A DNA stretch of 64,000 nucleotides. Origin: Microbacterium sp. 4R-513. Its GTDB lineage: Bacteria; Actinomycetota; Actinomycetes; Actinomycetales; Microbacteriaceae. Under the pieces are notes generated by a model. That model did no database searches. It saw only the letters and a program-made list of their open reading frames with translations, and was not told where the DNA came from. The DNA is taken from NCBI RefSeq assembly GCF_011046485.1, contig NZ_CP049256.1, positions 930,001 through 994,000 on the forward strand. The letters run 5' to 3'. This document shows, one piece after another, positions 27,707 to 39,063 of this stretch (position 1 is the stretch's first letter; the number at the start of each line of letters is the position of its first letter). A program made the translations under genes and the position numbers.

Positions 27707-29352
27707 GCGATCTCCTCCGCCCAGCGGTGGGAACGGTCGACGGATGCCGCGTGCACGGCGCCGGCCTCGGCATCCGCGAACAGATCGAGCGCGGCGTCGC
27801 GATCGATCGCTCCCACGCCCGCGTACACGGGACCGAGCACAGTGTGGGCGCGCGCGCTCACGACACGGGTGAGCCGGTCGAGAGGGCCCTGGTGGAGCGC
27901 AATGCTCTGCATGCGCGCGAGGGGCACGAGCGCCAGCTTGCGCCAGATGAAGCCGCGGCGGAGGAGAAGGGCGTCGGGCGTCAGCCGGAAGCCGTTCCGG
28001 CGCCACGAGAGCGGACGCAGGAACCACGCGCGGCGGGGCGTGTTCATGAACGAGTCGTCCTCTTCGGGACCGAGCATGCCCTGCCGGACGACGAGCGGCC
28101 ACTCGTTGGGAGGCACCCCCGGAAGCAGGAGGCGCAGCACCCGCTCGACGTCGTCCGTCGTGCCGACAGGGAGGACCGTCGTGAACTGGTCGTTCGAGTT
28201 GTCGCTCAGGCTGCGGCCCGTCAGCCGGTTGATGCGGATCGTCCACCACCCGAAGCCCCGCCACAGGATCGACTGCGCGATCTCGACGGCGTGCACTCGT
28301 CCCGGCGGGACGATCTCGGTGATGGTAGTGAGGAGTCCGAACGTGATGCGCACGCCGTCCGGCGTCGGCGCGATCGAGTACCTCAGGGAGCGGAGGATCG
28401 AGCGGATCCAGTACGCCACGAAGCCGATGATGGTCGGCACCATCGCGAAGAGGATCCACGGCGATCCGACCGACGACCCGACCGCGATCGCCGCGATGCC
28501 GAGGACGAGGAACACCGTCGCCGGACTGATGACATGCGACACGAGGAGCCGGAGGACCGGGATGTCGACGACCGACTCGGGCACCGGAACGGGTGCCTCG
28601 TCGCCCTCGATGAGCCCCGTGATGCCCCGCGACACGGTCTGGCTGATCGCGCCGACGCGGGAGAGGGCGACGTCGCCTCCCGCCTGCGCGGCCGCTTCGG
28701 CGAGCCGGCGACCGGAGGCCAGTCGCAGGATGTCCGCCCGGACGGCCTCGGCATTGGTCGTGGAGAGGTACTCGAGCTTGACATTGGCATCGGTGCCGGC
28801 GCCCACGACTTCGAGCTTCGCCATCCCGAGCAGGCGAGCGAGCATGGGCCGCGTGAGGTTGACGCCCTGGACGCGGTCGAGGGGCGCGCGCCGCTGCGTC
28901 CGGAAGAGGATCCCGCTGCGCACCTCGACGTCGTCCCCCGTGATGCGGAACGTGTGGAACCGCCACGAGAGGTAGAAGATCACGATGAGCGCGATGAGCA
29001 CGCCGAGGACGACGAGCCCCGCCGCCAGATACAGGTTGTTCGCGACGATGAAGTCGATGGGGTCGCCCGACCCCTCGAACTCCTCCAGCTCGTCCGCGGG
29101 GATGCCGGGCGCGAAGATCTCCAGGAAGAGGAAGATCAGCCGGTCGCGGAGGTTCGCGATGACGATGCCGATCACGACGACGAGGAACAGCCCGCCGCGC
29201 AGGAGCGGGGTCAGGGGGTGCAGCCGGTGCCACTCGCCGTCGCTCAGCGGCGAGCGCACAAGCGCCTGCGGCGGCGCGGGGGACGCGGCATCCGTCGACG
29301 ACACCGCCGGCGGGCCGGGCGTCGCGCCGATGGGAACGGGGCTGTCGGTCAC
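27703..29352 (-). CDS. Multi-pass membrane protein with bacterial PH-like domains (YdbT type)
   Basis: A 549-residue membrane protein with three bPH2-like segments (about residues 95-190, 320-410 and 455-530), each a beta-rich stretch such as RSGILFRTQRRAPLDRVQGV, separated by paired transmembrane helices near 55-100 and 265-315. Proteins of this build are usually encoded beside a smaller single-PH partner, as here. The GTG start overlaps the partner's stop (GTGA). Function is unknown; a membrane-stress or secretion accessory role has been suggested for the family. Confidence 0.8.
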   Translation of the reverse strand: MTDSPVPIGATPGPPAVSSTDAASPAPPQALVRSPLSDGEWHRLHPLTPLLRGGLFLVVVIGIVIANLRDRLIFLFLEIFAPGIPADELEEFEGSGDPIDFIVANNLYLAAGLVVLGVLIALIVIFYLSWRFHTFRITGDDVEVRSGILFRTQRRAPLDRVQGVNLTRPMLARLLGMAKLEVVGAGTDANVKLEYLSTTNAEAVRADILRLASGRRLAEAAAQAGGDVALSRVGAISQTVSRGITGLIEGDEAPVPVPESVVDIPVLRLLVSHVISPATVFLVLGIAAIAVGSSVGSPWILFAMVPTIIGFVAYWIRSILRSLRYSIAPTPDGVRITFGLLTTITEIVPPGRVHAVEIAQSILWRGFGWWTIRINRLTGRSLSDNSNDQFTTVLPVGTTDDVERVLRLLLPGVPPNEWPLVVRQGMLGPEEDDSFMNTPRRAWFLRPLSWRRNGFRLTPDALLLRRGFIWRKLALVPLARMQSIALHQGPLDRLTRVVSARAHTVLGPVYAGVGAIDRDAALDLFADAEAGAVHAASVDRSHRWAEEIA

Positions 29353-29975
29353 AGTCCGGTCCGGCGGCTCTCGGCCACCGCGACGAGGTGGTCGCGCAGC
29401 GTCTCGGCCGTCGTCTGCTCCAGGCCCGGGATCGTGACGCCGGTCGTGGCGGCGGCCGTGACGAACTTGAGCTGTGCGATGCCGAAGCCGCGGTCGAGGG
29501 GTCCGTGAGTGATGTCGACGAGCTGCATGCGGCCGTAGGGGACGGCCACCATGCGCTGCCAGAGGATGCCGCGGCGGAACACGAGGTCGTCGTCGCGCAG
29601 CTGATAGCCGATCGCCCTCAGTTGACGGGGGAGGATCGCCATCGTCCAGATCAGGATGACCGCGACGATGCCGCCGGGGATGAGTGCCCAGGGCTGATGA
29701 AGCACGAGGCTGAGCACGGCGACCACGACGGCGACGAGCAGCAGCACCGTGCCCGACGAGATGAGCTGGACCCACAGGTACTTGCGCGAGATCTGGTGCC
29801 AGACGCCCTGCGCGAGGTCGAGGCGATTGGCCGAGCGAGGCTCCACGAGCCGCGTGTAGGTGCCCTGGTCGAGGGATGCCGGGGCGCCGTCCGATGCGAC
29901 TGCGTCAGCGTCAGCGACGGCGTCAGTGCGAGTGGGCGTCGAATCCGGGACCGGGGTCGCCGGGTTGTTCGTCAT
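29349..29975 (-). CDS. Small bacterial PH-domain membrane protein (YdbS type)
   Basis: A 208-residue protein with an acidic, probably flexible first 40 residues, two transmembrane helices (about 70-90 and 95-115) and one bPH2 domain beginning YQLRDDDLVFRRGILWQ and continuing VAVPYGRMQLVDITHGPLDR. It is the partner of the larger protein encoded next, overlapping it by four bases. Its own 5' end overlaps the DUF3180 gene by 53 bases. Confidence 0.8.
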   Translation of the reverse strand: MTNNPATPVPDSTPTRTDAVADADAVASDGAPASLDQGTYTRLVEPRSANRLDLAQGVWHQISRKYLWVQLISSGTVLLLVAVVVAVLSLVLHQPWALIPGGIVAVILIWTMAILPRQLRAIGYQLRDDDLVFRRGILWQRMVAVPYGRMQLVDITHGPLDRGFGIAQLKFVTAAATTGVTIPGLEQTTAETLRDHLVAVAESRRTGL

Positions 29976-30414
29976 CGTCGTCCTTCCGGATGGTGCAGAG
30001 ATGCTCGGCGATCAGGCCCGCGGCGACGAGCAGCGCGCCGCTCACGATGGTCACGATCACCGCTCCCCACGAGCCTAGCGAGGGGGTCACGGGGCGGGTC
30101 AGCAGGAAGAGCGAGAGGCCGCCGCCCAACCCCGCGAAGACCGCGCCGACGATGCTCGAGGCCTTGGCGAGCATCGCGATGCGCAGCGCCCGGAACGGAT
30201 TGACGGGCGTGCCCGCCGAGCCGCGCGTCGCACGCCGGATCGGCAGGGCGAGCAGCACGACGAAGACTCCGAGCAGCACGAGGAGGATCGGAAGCGAGAT
30301 GCTCGGGATGAACGTCGGGCGGCCCGCGGCCGTCAGCACCTGGTCGACGATGAACCCCGTGGCGACGCCGATCGCGACCGAGAGGACGAGGGCGGCCGGT
30401 CCGGTGCGCTTCAC
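29923..30414 (-). CDS. DUF3180 membrane protein
   Basis: A 163-residue protein with four predicted transmembrane helices arranged as two hairpins and a hydrophilic Asp/His-containing C-terminus. Position directly after folK and the opening KRTGPAALVLSVAIGVATGF match DUF3180, a family conserved at this place in actinobacteria. The GTG start overlaps the folK stop (GTGA). No function is known. Confidence 0.78.
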   Translation of the reverse strand: MKRTGPAALVLSVAIGVATGFIVDQVLTAAGRPTFIPSISLPILLVLLGVFVVLLALPIRRATRGSAGTPVNPFRALRIAMLAKASSIVGAVFAGLGGGLSLFLLTRPVTPSLGSWGAVIVTIVSGALLVAAGLIAEHLCTIRKDDDDEQPGDPGPGFDAHSH

Positions 30415-30944
30415 GAGACCTCCCGCAGTCGCGCCAGGAGGTCGGCGACCCGGCCGCGCCCGGGCAGCTCGGCGTGGGGATCGATCGCCAGCCACGGCGC
30501 GAGGACGAAGTCGCGCTCAGCCGCACGCGGATGCGGCAGGAGCAGCCTCGGGTCGTCGCTCACGACGTCTCCGTAGGAGATGAGATCGAGGTCGAGAGTG
30601 CGATCACCCCATCGCTCGCGGCGCTCGCGGCCGTGCTTCGCCTCGATCGCGTGCAGGTAGGAGAGCAGCACGGAAGGGGCGAGCCGCGTCGTGACGATGG
30701 CCACGGTGTTGAGGTAGGCGGGAGCCGAGGCATCCGGTCCGTCGAGCTTGAGCGCGACCGACTCGATGATGTCGGCCGCGCGCACCTCGTCGACGAGCGG
30801 CAGGGCCCCGAGCTCCGCGACCGCGCGGCGGAGGGTCGCGACGCGATCGCCCAAGTTGGCGCCCAGGGCGACGACGGCGCGCACCGGCTCCCGGCCCGTG
30901 GGCGAGGTGTCGCCCTGGAAGCCCTGGGCGAGGCGGCGGTTCAC
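30411..30944 (-). CDS. folK: 6-hydroxymethyl-7,8-dihydropterin pyrophosphokinase
   Basis: HPPK of 177 aa transfers pyrophosphate from ATP to 6-hydroxymethyl-dihydropterin in folate synthesis. It carries the ALGANLGDR start motif near residue 25, the signature WGDRTLDLDLI near 115 and PHPRAAERDFVLAPW near 138. The GTG start overlaps the folB stop as GTGA. An N-terminal extension of about 20 residues precedes the conserved fold, so an internal start is possible. Confidence 0.92.
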   Translation of the reverse strand: MNRRLAQGFQGDTSPTGREPVRAVVALGANLGDRVATLRRAVAELGALPLVDEVRAADIIESVALKLDGPDASAPAYLNTVAIVTTRLAPSVLLSYLHAIEAKHGRERRERWGDRTLDLDLISYGDVVSDDPRLLLPHPRAAERDFVLAPWLAIDPHAELPGRGRVADLLARLREVS

Positions 30945-31315
30945 ACGCCCACCCGCCCGCGGTGCACGGTCACCGCGACGTCGCCGAACGGCACGGCGAT
31001 CGGGGCGGACGGCTTGTGCACCGTCACTTTGGCGACCTGCACGAGCTCGTTGGCGAGGATCGCGTCCGCGATGCGGCCCGCGAGGGCCTCGAGGAGGTCG
31101 ACCGGCTCGCCCGAGACGATCGCCGCGATCTGCTCGGCCAGCTCGCCGTAGTGGACGGTGTCGGCGACGTCGTCGGTCTCGGCGGCCTTGCGCAGTGGCA
31201 GGTGCAGCGTGACGTCGACGACGAACTCCTGGCCGTCGCGCTTCTCCTCGGCGTACACGCCGTGGTGGCCGAACGCCCGGATGCCGGTGAGGGTGATCTC
31301 GTCTAGGAAGTCCAT
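30941..31315 (-). CDS. folB: Dihydroneopterin aldolase
   Basis: A 124-residue aldolase that splits dihydroneopterin to hydroxymethyl-dihydropterin and glycolaldehyde. The family features ITLTGIRAFGHHGVY (with the catalytic-site His pair) and VHYGELAEQI are present, ending in VTVHKPSAP with the general-base lysine. The start MDFLDEITL lies within the 3' end of folP (13-base overlap), showing translational coupling in the folE-folP-folB-folK run. Confidence 0.93.
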   Translation of the reverse strand: MDFLDEITLTGIRAFGHHGVYAEEKRDGQEFVVDVTLHLPLRKAAETDDVADTVHYGELAEQIAAIVSGEPVDLLEALAGRIADAILANELVQVAKVTVHKPSAPIAVPFGDVAVTVHRGRVGV

Positions 31316-32124
31316 CGGGCTCCACTCTCCCAGGCGTCGGCGACCTTGAGCGCATCGACGGTCGCGGCCACGTCGTGGACGCGCACGCCCCACGCACCGG
31401 ACCGGGCGGCGAGCACGCTCGTCACCGCCGTCGCGAGGTCACGGCGCCCGACGGATGCCTCTTCCTCATCCGGCTCGAGGGTCTCGGCCAGGAACCGCTT
31501 GCGGCTCGTTCCGACGAGCACGCGCGGCCCCATCCCCGAGATCCGGGGAAGGCCGTGGAGTACGGCCCAGTTCTGCCGGCCCTTCTTGCCGAAGCCGATG
31601 CCCGGATCGACGATCACGCGGGACGGCGCGATCCCCGCCGCCGCGGCGGCTTCGACCCGCGTCGAGAGCTCGGTCACCACCTCGGTGACGATGTCGCCGT
31701 AGTCGGCCCGCGCGTACATGTCGGAGGAGTAGCCGCGCCAGTGCTGCAGCACGATGTCGGCGTCCGTGCCCGCGATCGCGGAGAGCATGTCGGGGTCCGA
31801 GAGCCCGCCCGACACGTCGTTGACGATCCGCGCACCGGCGCCGACGGCGGCGAGCGCGGTCGAGGAGTTCATCGTGTCGATGCTGACCGGGACGCCGGCC
31901 TCGACGAGAGCTCGCACGACGGGGAGCACACGCTCCTGCTCGACGGCGGGGTCGACCCGCTCGGCACCGGGGCGCGTCGACTCTCCGCCGACGTCGAGGA
32001 TCGCGGCGCCGTGACTTCGCAGCATCAGGCCGTGGGCGATGGCAGCGTCGGCGGCGAGGAAGCGCCCGCCGTCGCTGAACGAGTCGGGCGTGACGTTCAC
32101 GATGCCCATGACGAGGCAGCTCAT
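31303..32124 (-). CDS. folP: Dihydropteroate synthase
   Basis: TIM-barrel enzyme of 273 aa joining hydroxymethyl-dihydropterin pyrophosphate to p-aminobenzoate; the target of sulfonamides. Motifs in order: GIVNVTPDSFSDGG near residue 7, GGESTRPGA near 42, SIDTMN near 80, NDVSGG near 100 and DPGIGFGKK near 175. The start MSCLVMG was chosen because it lies just before the first strand. It follows folE by 14 bases. Confidence 0.95.
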   Translation of the reverse strand: MSCLVMGIVNVTPDSFSDGGRFLAADAAIAHGLMLRSHGAAILDVGGESTRPGAERVDPAVEQERVLPVVRALVEAGVPVSIDTMNSSTALAAVGAGARIVNDVSGGLSDPDMLSAIAGTDADIVLQHWRGYSSDMYARADYGDIVTEVVTELSTRVEAAAAAGIAPSRVIVDPGIGFGKKGRQNWAVLHGLPRISGMGPRVLVGTSRKRFLAETLEPDEEEASVGRRDLATAVTSVLAARSGAWGVRVHDVAATVDALKVADAWESGARWTS

Positions 32125-32138
32125 GTCGCGCTCGGCCC

Positions 32139-32729
32139 TCAGTCCCGGCCAGCGCCGATGAGTGCGATGAGCTCGGCGCGGGCGGCGGGCTCGGCCAGTT
32201 CTCCGCGCGCGGCGATCGTGACGGTGGATGCCTCGCGCTGACGCTCCCCGCGCATCGTGACGCATCCGTGGGTCGCCTCGAGCACGACGAGCACCCCCCG
32301 CGTGTCGAGGGCGTCGGCGATCGCGTCGGCGATCTGCTCGCCGAGGCGCTCCTGCACCTGCGGCCGCGCCGCGAGCACGTCGACGACCTTGGGCAGCGCC
32401 CCGAGCCCGACAACCTTGTCGCCGGGGAGGTAGGCGATGTGCGCCTTACCCCGGAACAGCAAGAGGTGGTGCTCGCAGACGGACCGGAAGTGGATGTCGC
32501 GGAGCATGACGGCACCGGAGGCCGAGGTCTCGGGCGCCGGCCCGTGCGAGATCGAGATGGTGTGCTGCAGGGGGGCCGAGGCATCCTCCCCCACACCCGC
32601 GAAGAACTCCGCGTAGGCGTCGGCGACCCGCTGCGGGGTCGCCTTCAGCCCCGGGCGATCGGGGTCCTCCCCGATCGCCTCGAGGAGCTCGCGGACGAGC
32701 GCAGCGACGCGCTCACGGTCGACGGCCAT
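32139..32729 (-). CDS. folE: GTP cyclohydrolase I
   Basis: First enzyme of folate synthesis (196 aa), converting GTP to dihydroneopterin triphosphate. Zinc ligands appear in SVCEHHLLLF near residue 85 and GCVTMRG near 155, with the signature KVVGLGALPKVVD between them. The frame begins MAVDRERVAALV directly after ftsH (nine bases), so ftsH and the fol genes probably share a transcript. Confidence 0.96.
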   Translation of the reverse strand: MAVDRERVAALVRELLEAIGEDPDRPGLKATPQRVADAYAEFFAGVGEDASAPLQHTISISHGPAPETSASGAVMLRDIHFRSVCEHHLLLFRGKAHIAYLPGDKVVGLGALPKVVDVLAARPQVQERLGEQIADAIADALDTRGVLVVLEATHGCVTMRGERQREASTVTIAARGELAEPAARAELIALIGAGRD

Positions 32730-32738
32730 GGGCCGAGC

Positions 32739-34742
<2,004 letters not shown>

Positions 34743-34887
34743 GGTGCGGGCGGCGCCCGTTCCCTTCGTCGGCGAGCCGACGCCACGCAAGCGCACTTGC
34801 GGCGACGGTGGATTCAGGGTATCGCGGGCGGACTATGCCTCTCCTGTGCATTCGCCCACGGCGTACACGGAGGGGGTGGCCGGCGCG

Positions 34888-35439
34888 TCAGGCGTAGACG
34901 TGCGGAGCGAGCACCGCGACGTCGCGGAGGTTGCGGTACTTCTCGGCGTAGTCGAGGCCGTACCCGATGACGAACTCGTTCGGGATCTCGAACCCGACAT
35001 AGCGGCAGGGGACGTGGACCTTCGCGGCCTCGGGCTTGCGGAGGAGGGCGAACACCTCGACGGATGCCGCACCCCGCGACGCGAAGTTCTCGAGGAGCCA
35101 GCTCAGGGTCAGACCCGAATCGATGATGTCTTCGACGATCAGGACGTGCTTGTCGTGGATGTCGGTGTCGAGGTCTTTGCGGATCTGCACGACGCCGCTG
35201 GACTTCGTGCCGGCGCCGTAGGACGAGACGGCCATCCAGTCCATCGGGACGGCGACGGGCAGCGCCCGCGAGAAGTCGGCCATCACCATGACGGCGCCCT
35301 TCAGGACTCCGACGAGGATGAGCTCTTTCCCCTCGTAATCGGCGGCGACCTGCGCCGCGATCTCGATGAGCTTCTCCTGGATCTGCTCCTCGGTGACGAG
35401 GACGTCGCTGATATCGCTCTGGATGTCGGCCGCGCGCAT
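34888..35439 (-). CDS. hpt: Hypoxanthine phosphoribosyltransferase
   Basis: Purine salvage enzyme (183 aa) making IMP or GMP from hypoxanthine or guanine plus PRPP. The PRPP loop LIVEDIIDSGLTLSWL lies near residue 105, and the flexible-loop SSYGAGTKSSG near 75. It sits between tilS and ftsH, a placement conserved across actinobacteria. Confidence 0.95.
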   Translation of the reverse strand: MRAADIQSDISDVLVTEEQIQEKLIEIAAQVAADYEGKELILVGVLKGAVMVMADFSRALPVAVPMDWMAVSSYGAGTKSSGVVQIRKDLDTDIHDKHVLIVEDIIDSGLTLSWLLENFASRGAASVEVFALLRKPEAAKVHVPCRYVGFEIPNEFVIGYGLDYAEKYRNLRDVAVLAPHVYA

Positions 35440-35469
35440 GGCACGAGTCTAGGGCGGCTCGGCTCCGGA

Positions 35470-36465
35470 TCAGTGCGCGGTGAACTCCAGCCGTGCGCCG
35501 GTGCGGCGGGCCCGGCATGCGGGCAGATCGATGGGCCCCTGCCCGTTCCAGTCGGTCACGAGCCGCGCGACCTCGAGCGTCTGCACCCGGGTGAGGCTCG
35601 CGCCGAACTCCGCGGCGACCACGTGCCGGATGATCCGGTGCCGCAGCGCCGGCGGGTTCGCCGCGAGCGCGGGCACCGACACGGAGATCCCCGCCTCGGC
35701 ATGCTCGACGATGTCCTCGATCGTCTCGTCGATCATCTCGTCGAAGGCCTCGGCATCCTCGCGCAGCTGCTCGGCCGTACGCGCCAGCGCCTCCGCGATC
35801 CCCGGGCCCAGCTCGGCTTCGAGCACGGGCAGGACCCGGCTGCGCACACGGACGCGCGCGAACGAGGCGTCCTCGTTCTGCGGGTCGTCCCACGGGACGA
35901 GCTCCTCCGCCGCACACGCGGCCCGCGTGGTCGCGCGATGCAGCCCGAGAAGCGGTCGCAGGAGCGCGATGCCGTCGGCGAGCTGCGAGACGGGTGCCAT
36001 GCCCTGCAAGCTCGCCGCCCCCGACCCCCGCGCGAGTCCCAGCAGGACCGTCTCGGCCTGGTCGTCGAGCGTGTGGCCGGTCAGGACTGCCGTCGCCCGA
36101 AGGACGGATGCCTCGTCCCTCAGCGCCGCATACCGTGCGGCGCGCGCGGCGGCCTCCGGCCCGCCGTCCGAGCCGACGCGGACCCGGACGATCCGCGGCT
36201 CGATCCCGAGAGCCCGTGCCTGCGCGGCCGCGGCGGCCGCGGCATCCGTCGATCCCGCCTGCAGTCCGTGGTCGATCGTGACCGACACGGCGGTCAACCC
36301 GGCCTTGGGCGCCTCGAACGCCGTCGCCGCAGCGAGCGCGAGCGAATCGGCGCCGCCCGACAGCGCGACGACGACCGTCGCACCGGCGGGCATGCCGGCG
36401 AGGGCCGCGCGCACGGCGCGACGCGTCTGCGCGACGGCGGGGTCGAGGCCTGGTCGATGGGTCAC
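35470..36465 (-). CDS. tilS: tRNA(Ile)-lysidine synthase
   Basis: Modifies the wobble cytidine of tRNA-Ile(CAU) to lysidine, so that it reads AUA. The 331-residue protein has the PP-loop VVALSGGADSLA near residue 30, GHTLDDQAETVLLGL near 130 and a helical substrate-binding half. The GTG start giving VTHRPGLDP was chosen by distance to the PP-loop. It is short compared with the Escherichia coli enzyme, as usual in actinobacteria. Confidence 0.93.
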   Translation of the reverse strand: MTHRPGLDPAVAQTRRAVRAALAGMPAGATVVVALSGGADSLALAAATAFEAPKAGLTAVSVTIDHGLQAGSTDAAAAAAAQARALGIEPRIVRVRVGSDGGPEAAARAARYAALRDEASVLRATAVLTGHTLDDQAETVLLGLARGSGAASLQGMAPVSQLADGIALLRPLLGLHRATTRAACAAEELVPWDDPQNEDASFARVRVRSRVLPVLEAELGPGIAEALARTAEQLREDAEAFDEMIDETIEDIVEHAEAGISVSVPALAANPPALRHRIIRHVVAAEFGASLTRVQTLEVARLVTDWNGQGPIDLPACRARRTGARLEFTAH

Positions 36466-36622
36466 GGCACCACGGTACTGCGCGGGTTCGGCGCGTTTCG
36501 TCCCGGTCGCTTCGCTTCCTCGCTCAGGGGCCGGTCGTCGAGCGAGCGACGCAGACGAAACGCGCTGACCTCGCCCGACTAGGCTTGTCGCGGCATTCCC
36601 ACGTCTTCTTAAGGAGTCCCCC

Positions 36623-37156
36623 ATGGGCGCGTACGACGCCGTCATCGAGATCCCGCGCAACAGCAAGATCAAGTACGAGGTCGACCACGGCACCGGGCGC
36701 GTGTTCCTCGACCGCATCCTCTACACGCCGATGGGCTACCCCACCAACTACGGCTTCTTCGAGAACACCCTCGGCGAGGACGGCGACCCGCTCGACGTGC
36801 TCGTGCTGCTCGACCACGACCTGCAGCCGGGGATCCTCGCGTCGGTGCGCCCGGTCGGCGTGCTGAAGATGAGCGACGAGGCTGGAGGCGACGACAAGGT
36901 CGTCGCGGTGCTCGCCAAGGATCCGCGCTGGTCGCACATCCAGGACGTCGACGACATCCCCGAGTACACCCAGAAGGAGATCACGCACTTCTTCGAGCAC
37001 TATAAGGACCTCGAGCCCGGCAAGTGGGTCAAGGTCGACGAGTGGGCGGGCGCCGCCGAGGCGGAGCGCCTGGTCGGCGAGGCCTTCGACCGCTTCAAGG
37101 AGCACGAGGGCCAGACCGCCACGCAGGGTGAGGGCGAAGCGCCCAACACGCTCTGA
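36623..37156 (+). CDS. ppa: Inorganic pyrophosphatase, family I
   Basis: Hydrolyses pyrophosphate to drive biosynthetic reactions (177 aa). It has the family signature [10 protein letters not shown] at about residues 53-62 with the metal-binding aspartates, and the substrate-binding [15 protein letters not shown] near the start. AAGGAG lies before the ATG. Convergent with the M23 peptidase gene, with a shared terminator between them. The C-terminal 15 residues are a family-variable tail. Confidence 0.96.
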   Translation: MGAYDAVIEIPRNSKIKYEVDHGTGRVFLDRILYTPMGYPTNYGFFENTLGEDGDPLDVLVLLDHDLQPGILASVRPVGVLKMSDEAGGDDKVVAVLAKDPRWSHIQDVDDIPEYTQKEITHFFEHYKDLEPGKWVKVDEWAGAAEAERLVGEAFDRFKEHEGQTATQGEGEAPNTL

Positions 37157-37170
37157 GACGGAGCTTTCGA

Positions 37171-37198
37171 GGGGGCGGATGCCGCGGCATCCGCCCCC
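37171..37198. terminator. Bidirectional terminator between ppa and the M23 peptidase
   Basis: A perfect 28-base palindrome: GGGGGCGGATGCC (37171-37183) pairs with GGCATCCGCCCCC (37186-37198), and the central GC is itself self-complementary. It lies between converging stops at 37156 and 37235, so it can serve both genes. Confidence 0.85.
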
Positions 37199-37234
37199 TT
37201 CGTCGTTCGGGGGATGCCGCGACCCGCGTCGGCG

Positions 37235-38581
37235 TCAGACCGAGATGCCCCGATCGGCCATGAACGGGATCGGGTTGGTCGGGTTGCCGTTGATGTAGAC
37301 CTCGAAGTGCACGTGGCAGCCGAAGGAGTTGCCGGTGTTGCCCTCGTAGGCGATGACCTGGCCGGAGTTCACCCACTGCCCGCTGCGGACGAGGATGCCG
37401 CCGTTCTGGATGTGGCCGTACCCCGTGCCGACCCCGCCGCCGTGGTCGAGCTTGATGTAGTTGCCGTAGCCGCCGTTCGGGCCGGCATAGCGGACGGTGC
37501 CGCTGTTGGCGGCGTAGATGGCCGATCCGCAGCCGGATGCGAGATCCACGCCGTAGTGGAAGCCGGTCGAGCAGTAGCCGTTGCCGCACTGGACGGATCG
37601 CGGGCCGTAGCCCGACGTCTGCCAGCCCGACGACGGGCGGGACCATCCGGACGCGACGACGGATCCGCCGCTGCCTCCCCCGCCGCTCTGCGCGGCAGCC
37701 GCCGCCTTGGCTGCGGCCTCGGCAGCCGCCCTCGCCGCGGCCTCCGCGGCCGCCTTGCGCGCGGCCTCGACACCCGCCTGGTAGTCGGCGAGGGTCTTGG
37801 CGGTGGTGTCCTGAAGAGCGGCGAGCTGAGCCTGGAGCTCACCGAGGTGCGTCTGCTGCGCCTCGAGAGCAGCCTGCGCCGCGTCGGCGGCCGCCTGCGC
37901 CTCGTTCATCTTCTGCTCGGCGAGCTGCTGCAGCCGGTCACGCTCATCCCGGGCGACGACCGCCTGATCGCTGAGGCTCTGCGCGGCATCCCGGGCGGTG
38001 ATGGCGTCGGCGTAGACGGCCTGGTTGCGGCCGATGAGCTGGTCCATCGTCCCGAGGCGGGCGAGAAGGTCGTCGGCGCTGGCGGCGGAGCCGGCGAAGA
38101 AGAGCTGCAGCGACGTGTCTTCGCCGCCGTTGCGATAGAGCTGCGCGGCGACGCGGCCGGCCTTGTTCGCGGCATCCAATGCCTTCGTAGCCTGGTCGTC
38201 GGCCTGGGACTGCAGCTGATCGGCGCGCTGCGCCGCATCGAAGTAGTCCTGCTGCGCCTGATAGAACTCGGCGGCGCGCGCCTCGGCCTCGGCCTGAGTG
38301 CGGGCGACCTCGCTGGTGAGGCTGTCGATGAGGCCCTGGATCTTCTGGACCTCTTGCGCCTTGGCCGCCTCGTTCGCGCGTGCGGCCTGGACGTCGTCCC
38401 ACGAGGGGTAGTCGGCGGCGAAGGCGGGGGGCAGGAGCGGCCCCGCGACCGCGGCGATGCCGACGAGCCCGATGACTCCGAGACCGAGCGCCGTGCGCCG
38501 GTCGACCGAGGGCCAGAGGGCGCGACGCTCTCGTGGAGTCGGCGCACAGCCGCAATCCACAAGGGCGTGATCCTGCTCCAC
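37235..38581 (-). CDS. Secreted coiled-coil M23 peptidase (peptidoglycan hydrolase)
   Basis: A 448-residue exported protein. After a 25-residue basic leader, a hydrophobic signal segment (about 27-55, GLGVIGLVGIAAVAGPLLP) is cut near FAADYP. A long Ala/Gln-rich coiled coil runs from about 60 to 290, then a Gly/Ser linker, then a LytM/M23 domain: the zinc-site motif GFHYGVDLA near 355 and HVHFEVY near 425. The layout is that of NlpD/EnvC-like or RipA-partner hydrolases. GGAGG lies before the GTG start. Confidence 0.85.
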   Translation of the reverse strand: MEQDHALVDCGCAPTPRERRALWPSVDRRTALGLGVIGLVGIAAVAGPLLPPAFAADYPSWDDVQAARANEAAKAQEVQKIQGLIDSLTSEVARTQAEAEARAAEFYQAQQDYFDAAQRADQLQSQADDQATKALDAANKAGRVAAQLYRNGGEDTSLQLFFAGSAASADDLLARLGTMDQLIGRNQAVYADAITARDAAQSLSDQAVVARDERDRLQQLAEQKMNEAQAAADAAQAALEAQQTHLGELQAQLAALQDTTAKTLADYQAGVEAARKAAAEAAARAAAEAAAKAAAAAQSGGGGSGGSVVASGWSRPSSGWQTSGYGPRSVQCGNGYCSTGFHYGVDLASGCGSAIYAANSGTVRYAGPNGGYGNYIKLDHGGGVGTGYGHIQNGGILVRSGQWVNSGQVIAYEGNTGNSFGCHVHFEVYINGNPTNPIPFMADRGISV

Positions 38582-38814
38582 GCTGATCCTCCCAGGTCGG
38601 ACAACTCTTTTCACACTAGCAACATGGGTCACAGGCGCAAGAGGTCGTCTCGTTCCATGGTGCATCCGATCCGTCGGATCCGCACTCTTTATCCTGCGCG
38701 CCGCCGGCGCCGTCATCCACACCGACGCGCCCTCGATTGGCGGTTTCGATCTCGATCTCGTATGCTTGAGCGTCGGTAAGCGTGAGCGCCGGGCGGTGAG
38801 CCGGGGGTTCATCC

Positions 38815-38887
38815 GGCCCCATCGTTTAGCGGCCTAGGACGCCGCCCTTTCACGGCGGTAGCACGGGTTCGAATCCCGTTGGGGTCA
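38815..38887 (+). tRNA. tRNA-Glu (anticodon TTC)
   Basis: Complete cloverleaf of 73 bases: acceptor GGCCCCA pairs with TGGGGTC, the anticodon stem CCGCC/GGCGG closes the loop CTTTCAC with TTC at 38849-38851, and the T arm reads CGGGTTCGAATCCCG. The CCA end is not fully encoded. First of three clustered plus-strand tRNAs. Confidence 0.95.
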
Positions 38888-38915
38888 CCCAAGCCGAACA
38901 CAATTTAATAAGCAT

Positions 38916-38989
38916 GGCCCTGTAGCGCAGTTGGTTAGCGTGCCGCCCTGTCACGGCGGAGGTCGCGGGTTCAAGTCCCGTCAGGGTCG
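38916..38989 (+). tRNA. tRNA-Asp (anticodon GTC)
   Basis: Cloverleaf of 74 bases: acceptor GGCCCTG/CAGGGTC with G discriminator, anticodon loop CTGTCAC with GTC at 38950-38952, T arm CGGGTTCAAGTCCCG. It follows tRNA-Glu by 28 bases, a conserved Glu-Asp-Phe order in actinobacteria. Confidence 0.95.
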
Positions 38990-39001
38990 CTCCGTGCGAC
39001 G

Positions 39002-39031
39002 GGCCCTTTGGTTTCAGAGGGCCTTTCGTCT
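39002..39031 (+). terminator. Terminator after tRNA-Glu/Asp
   Basis: GGCCCT (39002-39007) pairs with AGGGCC (39018-39023) and is followed by TTTCGTCT. A weak hairpin GGATGCC-TC-GGCATCC follows at 39042-39057, just before tRNA-Phe. Confidence 0.6.
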
Positions 39032-39063
39032 AGGACGCGACGGATGCCTCGGCATCCCCGCGC